A stretch of 32,975 nucleotides of DNA from an uncultured Synechococcus sp. (GCA_937911865.1 CALDSK010000143.1:1-32975), one strand, 5' to 3'; numbered from the stretch's first letter, positions 8,657 through 16,699 are shown. Program-made: numbers and translations. The notes: generated from the sequence alone by a model not told the origin.

Positions 8657-9236
8657 ATGGCGAGGGCTGGCTATGTGCGGGTGAGGTCGGTTGGTCAGGG
8701 TCTGGATGTGCAGCTCGATAAGCTGAAGGATTGCGACAAGGTGCTTAAAGAGAGGCAGACGGGTACTTCTAGTCAGCGATCTCGGCTGGAGGCTTGCCTT
8801 GAATAAGTAAGAGAGGGGGGGACGCTGGTGGTGAGTAGGTTGGCTCGGCTGGCTCGCTCTACGCTGCATCTGTGTCAGGTGCCCGACCAGTTGCAGGAGA
8901 TGCAGGTCAACCTAAAGGTGATTGACCAGAGCATTGATACGGGCGATGCGACTGGCCGATTGCTCTTCAATATGCTCGGTGCGATCGCGTAGTTTGAGAT
9001 AGAGATTCGCGCCGAGCGTCAAATGGATGGTATCCGTAGGTTAGCGGCATTCACTTGGGGCAGAAGACGAATTTGACTGAGGCACAGTGTTTGGAGCTAT
9101 GCCAGAAGTAAAAAAAGGTGTGCTTATTAAAACGCTGATGCAGGACTATAAGCTCTTGAAAGCCAGCATGTATCGTTATTTGAATGGCATTCAGACTGTA
9201 TCGCCTCGAACTAGAGAGATAGGTGTGGCATCATAG
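8657..9236 (+). pseudogene. Decayed serine recombinase (resolvase/invertase family)
   Basis: Reading 8657 onward gives a resolvase with stops. The N-terminal block is MARAGYVRVRSVGQ...LDVQLDKLKDC. An in-frame TAA sits at 8804, then come TLVVSRLARLARSTLHLCQ and VIDQSIDTGDATGRLLFNMLGAIA. An in-frame TAG at 8990 falls where FEIEIRAERQMDGI should follow a glutamine. After about 9040 the match jumps frame (LTEAQCLELCQK) and jumps again to end with the helix-turn-helix part KGVLIKTLMQDYKLLKASMYRYLNGIQ and a stop at 9234. The position expected for the nucleophile in YxRVS is an arginine (YVRVRS). Two stops, at least two frameshifts and a lost catalytic serine mean no active enzyme. It may be left over from an invertase or transposon resolvase that once acted in this cargo region. 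Confidence 0.85.
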
Positions 9237-9264
9237 GGAAAGGTCGTTCAGGAAGGCTGGAATA

Positions 9265-9711
9265 ATGATTAATAATGAAGGGCAATCGTCTGGTGATGAT
9301 AAAACTAAATTATCTCTTGAAAATACTTCGATTCTGGATGACTCCAGTAGCGATTTAATATCCCAAGTGGTTCAGACTCTATCAGATAACTATTATCGGG
9401 CTTCCTTAGAATCATTAGGAGCTCAAATCGACGCTAAGGATGCTGTTATAGAGGCTCAGAAACGAGAGTCTGAAACATTACGTTTTTTGAATCGTGCATT
9501 GAGTGAAGTAATTGCATCTAATAACTTAAGCGAACCTCAACAAAGAGAAAAGATGCTGGAGGCTGAGGATCCCGAAGAGTTAGAAGAAATTACGGCGGAA
9601 ATAGATAACGTTGCCGCTCGAATTATGGAGCACCAAGCAATCACTAACAAGCTAGAAAACGATACTCGGATAGGATTTTCAGAACTTGCAAAAGTGGTCG
9701 CAGAATTATGA
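9265..9711 (+). CDS. Acidic helical protein of unknown function, first gene of a two-gene operon
   Basis: The 148-residue product is started at the ATG at 9265, because an AGGAAGG ribosome binding site lies about nine bases upstream; an earlier GTG in frame overlaps the recombinase pseudogene. The N-terminal 30 residues are polar and probably disordered. The rest is predicted helix with heptad-like spacing: LGAQIDAKDAVIEAQKRE, then a strongly acidic stretch around MLEAEDPEELEE and a final helix. No domain is recognised. Its stop overlaps the start of the next gene by 4 bp (ATGA), so the two products are probably made in fixed ratio and may bind each other through their coiled coils. Confidence 0.65.
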   Translation: MINNEGQSSGDDKTKLSLENTSILDDSSSDLISQVVQTLSDNYYRASLESLGAQIDAKDAVIEAQKRESETLRFLNRALSEVIASNNLSEPQQREKMLEAEDPEELEEITAEIDNVAARIMEHQAITNKLENDTRIGFSELAKVVAEL

Positions 9712-10067
9712 GTTGGCTTGGAGATGCGGCAGGCTATGGGAAGAAACTACTTTTTTTGTCGGAGCGAGTAGAAAAGAATGCTGAAGACCTTAAAAATCTT
9801 CGACAAGATCTGAATAAATTGCAAAATAATGCAAACAAAATTGCTAATGCCGTTCGTTTCAACAGAGGAAAAATTGGTGATTTCAAAGAGTGGGTAGCGA
9901 CTAAAGACGAAGCTATGTATTGGAAGTTGAAGGCTGAGCTATCGGAATTTGAGAAAAAGATGAACGCCTCCAATTTGATTCAAGCGAAGAGCAATGACCT
10001 GAATGGGCTCGGTAGCCCACCAGTTCTGAACCCGAGCAATAATCACAGTAATGTTGAACAGGAATAA
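9708..10067 (+). CDS. Coiled-coil protein of unknown function, second gene of the operon
   Basis: The 119-residue product opens at an ATGA overlap with the previous gene. After MSWLGDAAGYGKKLLFL it has a long helix with a leucine/asparagine heptad pattern (about 18-50: VEKNAEDLKNLRQDLNKLQ), then a second helix around 65-90, and a Pro/Asn-rich tail. The first 15-20 residues could be an amphipathic membrane-contacting helix. I recognise no family. Translational coupling to the acidic partner suggests a complex. Confidence 0.6.
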   Translation: MSWLGDAAGYGKKLLFLSERVEKNAEDLKNLRQDLNKLQNNANKIANAVRFNRGKIGDFKEWVATKDEAMYWKLKAELSEFEKKMNASNLIQAKSNDLNGLGSPPVLNPSNNHSNVEQE

Positions 10068-10123
10068 ATGGAGTTTCTGTTCCATTGCTACTCAATGGCC
10101 AATTCCTAGTCTACTGACTTTGT

Positions 10124-10160
10124 TCGTTTCCAGCACTTGTCTCAGAAACGACCGTTTTTT
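10124..10160 (+). terminator. Weak intrinsic terminator candidate
   Basis: A 7-bp perfect stem (10124-10130 with 10145-10151, loop 14 nt) is followed three bases later by six T residues (10155-10160). It lies about 60 bases after the coiled-coil operon and could end it. The stem is short, so support is modest. Confidence 0.4.
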
Positions 10161-10321
10161 GTACTATCTGGCGAAACGGCTAAAAAGCTGCTTCTGAGGA
10201 CGTATTTATGTGTCAAAATCCGTATCATAATCAAAGTGTTAAAACTAGAAGTGCTTTATGAGTTTTGAAACTTTTCAAATAAGATGTTCCCGAGTTTGAC
10301 TGCCGACCAGAGTTTAGATCT

Positions 10322-10510
10322 TCAAATGGATGCTTTGCGGCTTGCGCCCCGTTTGCGCTTGCGAGGCTTCTGCTCAAAGGTCGCTTCGACAAACCTTGTC
10401 CAAGCCGCCTCAAAACTCGGCAGCAGAGCTTCAAATTCTGTTGAGTTCAAGCCAGTTAGGCTTTGCAGCAGGCGTGCTCTATCTTTCAGCTCTGCATAGT
10501 TCATTCTCAT
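10322..10510 (-). pseudogene. IS5-family transposase, N-terminal fragment
   Basis: Sixty-two residues resemble the start of IS5-group transposases: a short helix, then SLTGLNSTEFEALLPSFEAAW and the basic patch KPRKRKRG. In the family this is followed by a LADKLLFIL-type segment. Here the frame ends at KASI, and the following bases (down to about 10240 on the same strand) carry no clean continuation. The catalytic DDE part is absent. No terminal inverted repeats were found. Confidence 0.6.
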
Positions 10511-10556
10511 TGGCCACCTTCTGCTTAATTATCGTTGGGATTCTATGCTATCGTCT

Positions 10557-11054
10557 CTATTTCCGATGAGGTCTTTTATATATAAGCCACAATCCAACAA
10601 TCGCGATGGGCACCGCTATAGCAAAGATTAGAATAAACTTGACCGGAGTTAAGACTGCTTTTACGGGCAATAAAGCTTGATAGCCTCTGAGGGCAAAAAG
10701 TTGAATCACATTCTCTGATAGGTCAATGGGAATAGCTAGAAATGCAGGAATTGACAGCCATTTTCTGTTTTCGCCAAAGGCTTCTAGTGCTACTCCTGCT
10801 AGAAAACTACCATAGGCAAGGGGAAGCAGCGTATCCAGGGTCAGTGTCAGTAGAAAGTGAATAGCTTTATCTGTGGAACCCATGGCTTGTAAGCGCTTCT
10901 GAACGCCAGAAACTGACGCAATAAAATCAAGGGGCCTACCATTTGTTGACTGATCCCAAAAGAATATGCCTATCAAGATGGCTATGGTTACTATGAATAA
11001 GAATAGTAATCTTCTTAAAGGTGGTCGAGATATACGCTGTATGAGACCTGTCAT
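10557..11054 (-). CDS. Membrane protein of unknown function, four predicted transmembrane segments
   Basis: The 165-residue product starts at the ATG at 11054. Hydrophobic segments lie at about 15-33, 66-92, 98-118 and 132-158, with basic residues at both ends (RRLL near the N-terminus, KRPHRK at the C-terminus). A motif IDLSENVIQLFALRGY between segments looks conserved in type, but I cannot name the family. It is divergent from the gene at 11129, which also encodes a small four-segment membrane protein, with only 74 bases between their starts. A shared promoter region is likely. Confidence 0.6.
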   Translation of the reverse strand: MTGLIQRISRPPLRRLLFLFIVTIAILIGIFFWDQSTNGRPLDFIASVSGVQKRLQAMGSTDKAIHFLLTLTLDTLLPLAYGSFLAGVALEAFGENRKWLSIPAFLAIPIDLSENVIQLFALRGYQALLPVKAVLTPVKFILIFAIAVPIAIVGLWLIYKRPHRK

Positions 11055-11128
11055 TGAATTTCTCTAAAAGTTTTGCTTGTCAGTAGTTCTAGATAAATGT
11101 GAGTATCCTTTATTAGGAGTGAAAGCTA

Positions 11129-11533
11129 ATGATGAATCTACGAATAGTTCTTTGGGCTAAAATCACTATCACAGTTGGGCTTTTGTCTTTCCCGATGTTG
11201 ACCTTCCCAGCTAATTTTATAGAAACACTGGGATTCCCTGTCTCTGAATCAATTATATTTATTAGGCTCCTAGGCATGGCTTATACAGCCTTAGCAGTTT
11301 GTTATGTGTTTGGGGTTCTGAAGATTAAGGAGCAATATCCCGAGGATGTAGTGTGGGTAGGCATTGTCAGTAATGGTGGCGCATCACTGATGCTACTGAT
11401 TGCTGCGTTGCTGGGTTCCTGGTCGGAGTGGAACACATTTGCAAAAGTGTATATGTGGGCATCGCTTGTTTGCATAACTTTGATTACATTAGGTTTGATA
11501 GTAACTGGGCCTTTGAGAAAGTCCTCGCAATGA
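11129..11533 (+). CDS. Small membrane protein of unknown function, four transmembrane segments
   Basis: The 134-residue product has a good ribosome binding site (TAGGAG) upstream of tandem ATGs at 11129 and 11132. Four hydrophobic segments are visible at about 7-28, 42-63, 76-98 and 106-127. The layout resembles small DUF4345-like membrane proteins, but that is only a resemblance. It is divergent from the other four-segment protein at 10557-11054, and the two may be functionally linked. Confidence 0.6.
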   Translation: MMNLRIVLWAKITITVGLLSFPMLTFPANFIETLGFPVSESIIFIRLLGMAYTALAVCYVFGVLKIKEQYPEDVVWVGIVSNGGASLMLLIAALLGSWSEWNTFAKVYMWASLVCITLITLGLIVTGPLRKSSQ

Positions 11534-11631
11534 TTCTGTGATTTCAGAGAAAGGTATTGAGTAAGAGGTGCGGTGTAATAGACTCACTTTAATCTATAAA
11601 GTTTCTGAAATGGCTGCTTAGTTCAACCATG

Positions 11632-11926
11632 GGATTAGTCAAGCGTGACTGCTAAGTTGTAGTAAAAGTTAATCATAGGTCTTATCCTTGAAAATACTCA
11701 GCGCAACCGGATCCAGAACGCTTCTCGACAATCAACCATCCGTAGTCACCGTCGTGACGATGCCACACTTTCCTAATTCGTTATGAAGAGGGGCTGCGCC
11801 GCAAACAAAAAATACGTAGTTGGTAAACCACTCACCGAACCAAGCACGCGGTCGCAGTTGAAACGCTATCGATGAATTCTGGATCAGATATCTTCCTTTC
11901 TTTTCTAACAGTGCATTGTCCAATTC
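11632..11926 (-). ncRNA. Candidate guide RNA region of the IS110-family element
   Basis: In IS110-family elements a structured RNA from a non-coding end pairs with target and donor DNA. In the IS1111 group it lies after the transposase gene. This stretch fits by position and size. It holds local stems, for example GTCAC-4-GTGAC near 11747-11760, and A/T-rich spacers. The RNA and its exact ends are inferred from family knowledge, not shown by the sequence. Confidence 0.35.
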
Positions 11927-13003
11927 TTAGGCAGCGGGCTTGGGTGAGGCTTGATAGTTGATTTTATACGTCTCTCCCTGTTGAAAAGCAGCTCGAATTT
12001 TACCAATCAATTTGCGAGCAACGGCGATGATCGCTCGTTTCTTTCCGGTATGTGGAAACAGTCTGTCAAAGCATGTCGCTAGAGCCGGGTCTTCTCCGAT
12101 TGCCCGCCAGGCGACCTCGACGAGGATGGCTCTGACACGGCTATTGCCTTGACGTGTAATATGGCCCTTGCGAATGTTCTCACCACTTGAGTATTCACTC
12201 GGCGTCAAACCTGTATAACTGAACAGTTGACGCTCGTTCTGGAATTGAGACATGTCGCCCAGTTCGTTCGATAAAATCCTCGCGGACAGAGGCCCTACGC
12301 CAGGTACAGAGCGGTAAGTGGATTCATTGGGATCTTCCTTTGCCTGCTGTTCTAGCGCTTTTTCTAGTTTGGCGATCTCTTCATCCAAGGTCTTCCAGAC
12401 ATGGGAGTACGCTTCAATCGCCAAGGTAAATTCTGGCGATGCGATGCGCCCGAGTAATTCCTTCACCCAAAGATGGCTCATATGTTGATTCTCATCTGCG
12501 GCGATCACGCCCAACTGATGAAATTTCATCCTGATCTTGTTCTTAACGGCTGTTCTTTCTTCAACTAGCTGTTGACGGGTGCGTGTGAGCTGTCGCTGAT
12601 TCTCTTCTGCTTTAGTGAGAATACGAATCCCTGTTAATCTCTTTGATTCTAGGAGAGAGGCCAATTTGGCGGCATCCCGTTTATCTGTCTTTACTCGGTC
12701 ATTGACAGCCACCTCAATCCCGGCAGCATGAACCACCAAGTTATGAATGCCATTCTTTTCCAGCGCTCGATGCAGCGACAGCCCTGAAAAACCTGCCTCG
12801 TAAGCTGTATGAATCCGACCACCCTGGAAATATTTCAACAGCTGTTCAGCCAGCTTTTGAGGGTCGGCTACCGTTGTCCAACGCTTGGCGATCGCTCCGT
12901 CTACTCTGGCGACCACCGCATAGGTTTTCTTATGAACGTCTAAACCGACAAAAACGTTTTTGCCTTCGTAAGATATCTGTTTTCTGTTTTGCTTGGTCAT
13001 CAT
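11927..13003 (-). CDS. IS110-family transposase (DEDD recombinase)
   Basis: The full-length product has 358 residues, with an AGGGAG ribosome binding site before tandem ATG codons. The N-terminal RuvC-like DEDD domain has VGLDVHKKTYAV (first Asp), TAYEAGFSGLSLHRAL (Glu) and DRVKTDKRDAAKLA (Asp pair). A helical middle follows, with TRTRQQLVEERTAVKN. The C-terminal Tnp20 domain carries the hairpin SVPGVGPLSARILSNELGD and the segment GENIRKGHITRQGNSRVR, where the catalytic serine of the family lies. The family cuts and joins DNA directed by an element-encoded RNA. The frame is intact, so the element may be active. It lies between a membrane-protein gene and the SGNH hydrolase gene. Confidence 0.93.
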   Translation of the reverse strand: MMTKQNRKQISYEGKNVFVGLDVHKKTYAVVARVDGAIAKRWTTVADPQKLAEQLLKYFQGGRIHTAYEAGFSGLSLHRALEKNGIHNLVVHAAGIEVAVNDRVKTDKRDAAKLASLLESKRLTGIRILTKAEENQRQLTRTRQQLVEERTAVKNKIRMKFHQLGVIAADENQHMSHLWVKELLGRIASPEFTLAIEAYSHVWKTLDEEIAKLEKALEQQAKEDPNESTYRSVPGVGPLSARILSNELGDMSQFQNERQLFSYTGLTPSEYSSGENIRKGHITRQGNSRVRAILVEVAWRAIGEDPALATCFDRLFPHTGKKRAIIAVARKLIGKIRAAFQQGETYKINYQASPKPAA

Positions 13004-13253
13004 TGCTACTCCCTTTGTCTAGAAGTCAAACACAATCACCCTCACAAGTCCTTTTAATCTAGCTCACTAATCCATCATAGGAACAGAAAACACTGTGAAA
13101 GCTTCTATTTATGTAAAGGACTTATTTCAGTAAATATAGCTAGATTACCGACCAACTCAAATTGTTACATAAAAGTTTGTTGGAGCTACTTACGGACATT
13201 GTGTCCTATAGTTTTGGTGAAATGCTCGCACCTCATCTGAGGCCGATAGAGAT

Positions 13254-14393
13254 ATGTCAGAGAAAATTACAGAAAGCGAACTAATTTCTATTCTTGAAAA
13301 TCCTACGGGTGAGGAGGAAGAACTTGAGAAAGTACAAGAATGTATCATTTTTGAACTGACGCAAAATGACTCTCAACCGTCAGTTCAAACTACACCGGTT
13401 GAAAAGCCCAAAAGAGAAAGACTCTCTCAAAAATTTCAAATAAACGCTGATGCAGTTGAACTGTCAGAGAATGAACGTCAGTCTGAATTTAACTTTGAAA
13501 AAGTCCACGAATTCTTCAAACGTTGGCGACAAAAGCGTTATGACAGAATAGTAAATCCATCTAAAATCACTAAAGTTATCAAAAAACCTCAGCCCCCTAG
13601 AAATTTTATAAAGATAGTTTCCGAAGGCGACTCGTGGTTTCAGTACCCTCTTATTCTAGATGATATTGTCGATCAAATATTTGAGCCTAAAAAAATCCGT
13701 AATAGAGATAAGCCGTATGTGATTTATAGTCTGGATCACGCAGGAGCTAGACTAGATGAAATAATTGAGGAAGATGAGTTCGTTGATGCAATAAAAAAGA
13801 TCAGGCCCACTTACTTCATGATTGGAGGTGGCGGAAATGATCTGCTTGATGGAGGCGACGGCATTCAAGAGTTGATTTTTGATTCTTCTAAAAATGATGA
13901 GCCAGAGCCTGGCATAAAATATGCTGAGAAGTATATTAACTTACCTAAGCTCAAGCAAAAAATAGAAGATGTCATGAGCCTCTATAAAAAAGTATTTGAT
14001 AAAGTGCTGAATGAAGATGCATTTGAAGGCACCATACTGTGCCACGGTTATGACTATGTAAAGCCCATTAAAGGGGGGAAAATTCTTGGGGAAAGGCTAG
14101 TTAAAAAAGGTATTGTTAATGAAACGATAATGGCTGACGTTCTAGCATATATTATTGATCGCTTTAATGAAGCGTTAATCAACACAATTGAAGATCAACC
14201 GCCGGGACGTAAAGGAAGAATTGTCCATGTTGATTGCAGAGGTGCAGCTGGCCCAAAAGATTGGAACTGGTACAGAGGTGAAAGGAGAGAAAGAGGGAAA
14301 GACGATTTTCACCCCAGCAATACTGGTTTCAAGAAAATTGCAAAAAGGTTTCTAAACAAACTAGAGGAGCTTGAAAATGAGAGGGGAAATTAA
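13254..14393 (+). CDS. SGNH/GDSL-type hydrolase domain protein
   Basis: The 379-residue product starts at the ATG at 13254. Residues 1-115 are polar, acidic then basic, and probably an extended or helical region without signal peptide. From about 120 the SGNH blocks are visible: block I EGDSW with nucleophile Ser127, a block II-like glycine in DHAGARL, block III GGGGND with Asn195, and block V DDFHPS with Asp350 or 351 and His353. These residues form the catalytic set of GDSL esterases and lipases, so an ester-cleaving activity on an acyl or acetyl group is likely. The lack of a signal peptide suggests a cytosolic enzyme. No partner gene is adjacent. The Trp after the catalytic Ser (GDSW) is a recurrent variant in bacterial stand-alone members. 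Confidence 0.8.
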   Translation: MSEKITESELISILENPTGEEEELEKVQECIIFELTQNDSQPSVQTTPVEKPKRERLSQKFQINADAVELSENERQSEFNFEKVHEFFKRWRQKRYDRIVNPSKITKVIKKPQPPRNFIKIVSEGDSWFQYPLILDDIVDQIFEPKKIRNRDKPYVIYSLDHAGARLDEIIEEDEFVDAIKKIRPTYFMIGGGGNDLLDGGDGIQELIFDSSKNDEPEPGIKYAEKYINLPKLKQKIEDVMSLYKKVFDKVLNEDAFEGTILCHGYDYVKPIKGGKILGERLVKKGIVNETIMADVLAYIIDRFNEALINTIEDQPPGRKGRIVHVDCRGAAGPKDWNWYRGERRERGKDDFHPSNTGFKKIAKRFLNKLEELENERGN

Positions 14394-14550
14394 AATACAG
14401 GTTGCGTGTAATAGTAACCTGCGTCCAGAGCATCTGTAATTTAGCCAGCTTGTTCCCAAATGAAGCCAACGGCATCTCATAGAGAATAAGATATGGTTTC
14501 TAGCTACCATTTCAGCGCCATGTTGAAAGCTCTGGTTACGACAAAGCAAA

Positions 14551-14584
14551 AGCTGCTGTCGTTTCTTTTGAAACGACAGCAGCT
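14551..14584 (-). terminator. Strong intrinsic terminator for the minus-strand gene
   Basis: A perfect 15-bp stem (14551-14565 with 14570-14584) has a 4-nt loop. Read on the minus strand it is followed by TTTTGCTTTG, which suits an intrinsic terminator for the gene ending at 14645. On the plus strand no T-run follows, though it may still slow transcription from the SGNH gene. Confidence 0.75.
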
Positions 14585-14644
14585 GAACAACTGAAGATAG
14601 TCAAAAAGTCAAAAACGACAAGTCTGCGCTGTTCAGTTAGAAAG

Positions 14645-15184
14645 CTAGACAATAACCTCTGCAAAAGTCTTCAGTGCGGCAAGACGTACTACGCGATCAC
14701 CGCGAAGAATGTAGCGTTTGATCGAATCAGGTACTGCTAACGTTGACGGTAAATCACAGAGCCGGACAACCGGCTTCTTCCGTAGCTTGTACGTCCGGAT
14801 CTCTGAGAGATTCAGAATAGGCCGTTCAGAAGCGCTCGAAATGACAGGCTGATCAGCTGCTGTATCGCCTTGCTCTGTTTCTTGAAGATCTAACTTATGA
14901 ATACACTCAGGATCTTCAGAAGAAGGCTGAACGGTAGAATGCTCTGAAACGATCGAATGTGAAGTCGCAGTAATAGGCAAAGCTGTCGCAGTAGCGCAGG
15001 CAATATAACTGGCTGCGGTTGCTTGCACCGGTGATGTAGCGATAGGTGAAATAGAAACCGTCTGCAGCGCTGGTTCATATCCAGCATCAATCTCCTCAGC
15101 AAGAGTCCTAGAAAACGAAAGTGAAACAAAAAAGGCTACTCCATAAAGCAGTAGATCAAACGCGCCAAAGTAAAGATGAAACAT
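14645..15184 (-). CDS. Single-pass membrane protein with conserved-looking C-terminal domain, function unknown
   Basis: The 179-residue product is started at the ATG at 15184, because GGAG lies nine bases upstream; a TTG five codons earlier overlaps that site. One membrane segment (about 5-25, FGAFDLLLYGVAFFVSL) is followed by a low-complexity Ala/Thr/Ser-rich stretch (about 45-120). A compact basic end has IRTYKLRKKPVVRLCDLP and YILRGDRVVRLAALKTF. The end looks like a small folded domain at the close of a flexible linker, anchored to the membrane. I do not recognise the family. It is followed by a strong terminator. Confidence 0.6.
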   Translation of the reverse strand: MFHLYFGAFDLLLYGVAFFVSLSFSRTLAEEIDAGYEPALQTVSISPIATSPVQATAASYIACATATALPITATSHSIVSEHSTVQPSSEDPECIHKLDLQETEQGDTAADQPVISSASERPILNLSEIRTYKLRKKPVVRLCDLPSTLAVPDSIKRYILRGDRVVRLAALKTFAEVIV

Positions 15185-15495
15185 TGTTGAATACTCCAAA
15201 ATGCTAGGTGTAATGACTGCCCGTTATTGAAGAGAGGGACAGAGGAAATCGAAAAAGCCCTATATTTGAAAGGCAGGTGCTTACCGGCCATTATACATAG
15301 AAACTAAAATTCGTGAAGGAGAGAGCAACCGGGTGAGAGAAATTACAACCGGATGTTGCAATGCAGTAACGGTCACACGTAAATCTTTCAGCCTGCTAAT
15401 AACAGTCTTGCTTTAGTGCTCATTATGCACAATCAAAGCAGCAGTTAAGAAGAACAAAAAATGGGTTGGTAAACCCAGATAACTTTATCGAAACC
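15185..15495. other. Divergent intergenic region, no gene
   Basis: Roughly 310 bases between the minus-strand membrane protein and the SprT-like gene. Promoters for both must lie here, but I could not assign them. It also marks the border between the cargo zone and the mobilization module. Confidence 0.4.
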
Positions 15496-16212
15496 ATGAC
15501 TGCCGATACCGATACAACGCCGACACAGGATGTGGCTGATCATATCCAGATTTTGTTCAATTATTTCAATGAAACGCTTTTCGGTGACGAGCTTCCCACC
15601 GATTGTATGTTGACGTTCGCAACGCACGGGCGCTCGAAAGCGTTTTTCACCCCCAGGCGATGGAAGGAAACAGGGCAGGGCAAAACGGCCCATGAACTTA
15701 GTCTCAATCCAACATTACTGAACGATTCTAAAGAAGTAGCCTTGTCTTGGCTGGCGCGTTTGATGGTGCAACTATGGCAAAGTGAGTATGGCGTGGATCG
15801 CTCGCTGCGCTCCCTAGAGAAGCGCTATTACAACCGTGAGTTTGCCGACAAGATGACAGATATAGGCCTGCCCTGTAGCAGTGACGGTACGCCAGTAGGG
15901 GAGAAGATGGGATATTCCATGCATCACTGGATAGAGGAGGATGGTGCGTTCGCAAGAGCCGTAGAGGTTATGCCAGATGAATACTTTCCTTGGAAAGGCG
16001 ACATCAAACCTAAAAGTGAGCGTAAGCAGCTCTACAAATACCTTTGCAATAGCTGCGGCGCTAAGTTTGCTATTCCAGTACGATTGCATCTCACCTGTAA
16101 CACTAAGGGCTGCAATGAAGTGATGGAAGTCATCCAAGCTCCAGAAGCCTCTGAAAAGAACGACCAGGCTTTTCAAGCTATATCCACTTCGGATGACAAA
16201 GTTGCAGCCTAA
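15496..16212 (+). CDS. SprT-like domain protein with degenerate metalloprotease site
   Basis: The 238-residue product is started at ATG 15496, where family-like sequence begins (TPTQDVADHIQILFNYFN); a TTG at 15466 is possible. It follows the plasmid/ICE type of SprT-like proteins: LFGDELPTDCMLTF near the N-terminus, AHELSLNP, then the metal-site helix. In the family that helix reads HEMVHLWQ. Here the same eight positions (88-95) read RLMVQLWQ, so both histidines and the glutamate of HExxH are replaced. Later features are kept: YYNREFADKMTDIGL, the glycine-rich GEKMGYSMHHWI, and a C-terminal zinc ribbon (C184, C187, C201, C206). The likely outcome is a DNA- or protein-binding protein without protease activity. 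It heads the mobilization module. Confidence 0.8.
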   Translation: MTADTDTTPTQDVADHIQILFNYFNETLFGDELPTDCMLTFATHGRSKAFFTPRRWKETGQGKTAHELSLNPTLLNDSKEVALSWLARLMVQLWQSEYGVDRSLRSLEKRYYNREFADKMTDIGLPCSSDGTPVGEKMGYSMHHWIEEDGAFARAVEVMPDEYFPWKGDIKPKSERKQLYKYLCNSCGAKFAIPVRLHLTCNTKGCNEVMEVIQAPEASEKNDQAFQAISTSDDKVAA

Positions 16213-16480
16213 TAGCTGTTGAACGGATAACCTTGCCACGGCTACGCCTTGATCTATATCAGGCTCTTGACCACATGTATTAGACAACTGATAGTCCTCA
16301 TATAACGCCTGTAATGAGTGTTCATTCACATTAGTCTTTTGTTGATAATTGTCGCCTATGCTGTTGCTACGCACAGCGGCAATAGCGCTGTGGCGCGATC
16401 GCCCTGTTCTGCTTAGTTACGGCGGTTGTACTACCATCCCGCCACAACAGGTAGGCAGCCCACCATTCCCGAAAGAATAT
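16213..16480. other. Leader region before the transfer-origin candidate
   Basis: No gene is seen. A HIP1 octamer lies at 16395-16402. Open frames here and across the palindrome look non-coding in composition. Confidence 0.4.
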
Positions 16481-16488
16481 GCAAGCCG

Positions 16489-16535
16489 TGCGGTGTAGGA
16501 AAAGTGATGGCAAGCGCCACTTTTCCTACACCGCA
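16489..16535 (+). other. Candidate origin of transfer (oriT): perfect 18-bp palindrome upstream of mobC
   Basis: The arms 16489-16506 and 16518-16535 are perfectly complementary over 18 bp, around an 11-nt loop. Allowing a 2-nt bulge, the pairing extends outward through CAAGC/GCTTG. A second small stem (GGGGA/TCCCC) follows at about 16544-16556. Large inverted repeats next to mobC and relaxase genes are typical of oriT, where the relaxase binds and nicks beside the repeat. It lies 165 bases upstream of mobC. The nick site cannot be read from the sequence. It could also be a terminator for the SprT-like gene, but no T-run follows. Confidence 0.55.
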
Positions 16536-16699
16536 GCTTGTGAGGGGGAAACTCCCCGCTCAACCCCCTTTAGCCGGTCTAATGCTTCTGTGCGCCTTGT
16601 GGCACAGCAGTCACAAAGACCGGCATCGTTGCCCGTTAGCATGGCCAACCTTGACAACTCTCGGAAGAGTGATGCAAGAATTTACACGCACGAACGGCT

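Larger units (their letters stand above)
11632..13073 (-). mobile_element. IS110-family insertion sequence (IS1111-like group), ends tentative
   Basis: The element contains one transposase gene and about 295 bases of non-coding DNA downstream of it. An 8-bp pair GGATTAGT (11632-11639) and ACTAATCC (13066-13073) is placed as subterminal inverted repeats are in the IS1111 group, giving about 1.44 kb, which is the usual size. The repeat is short, so the exact ends are uncertain. Elements of this family make no target duplication, and none was seen. Confidence 0.5.

Noticed and set aside
11732..11923. 63-codon minus-strand frame after the IS110 transposase
   Set aside because: It lies in the part of the element expected to be non-coding and guide-RNA bearing, and no family is recognisable.
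14551..14584. Inverted repeat as an insertion-sequence end
   Set aside because: No matching second end or transposase lies near it, and the minus-strand T-run plus its position after a gene fit an intrinsic terminator better.
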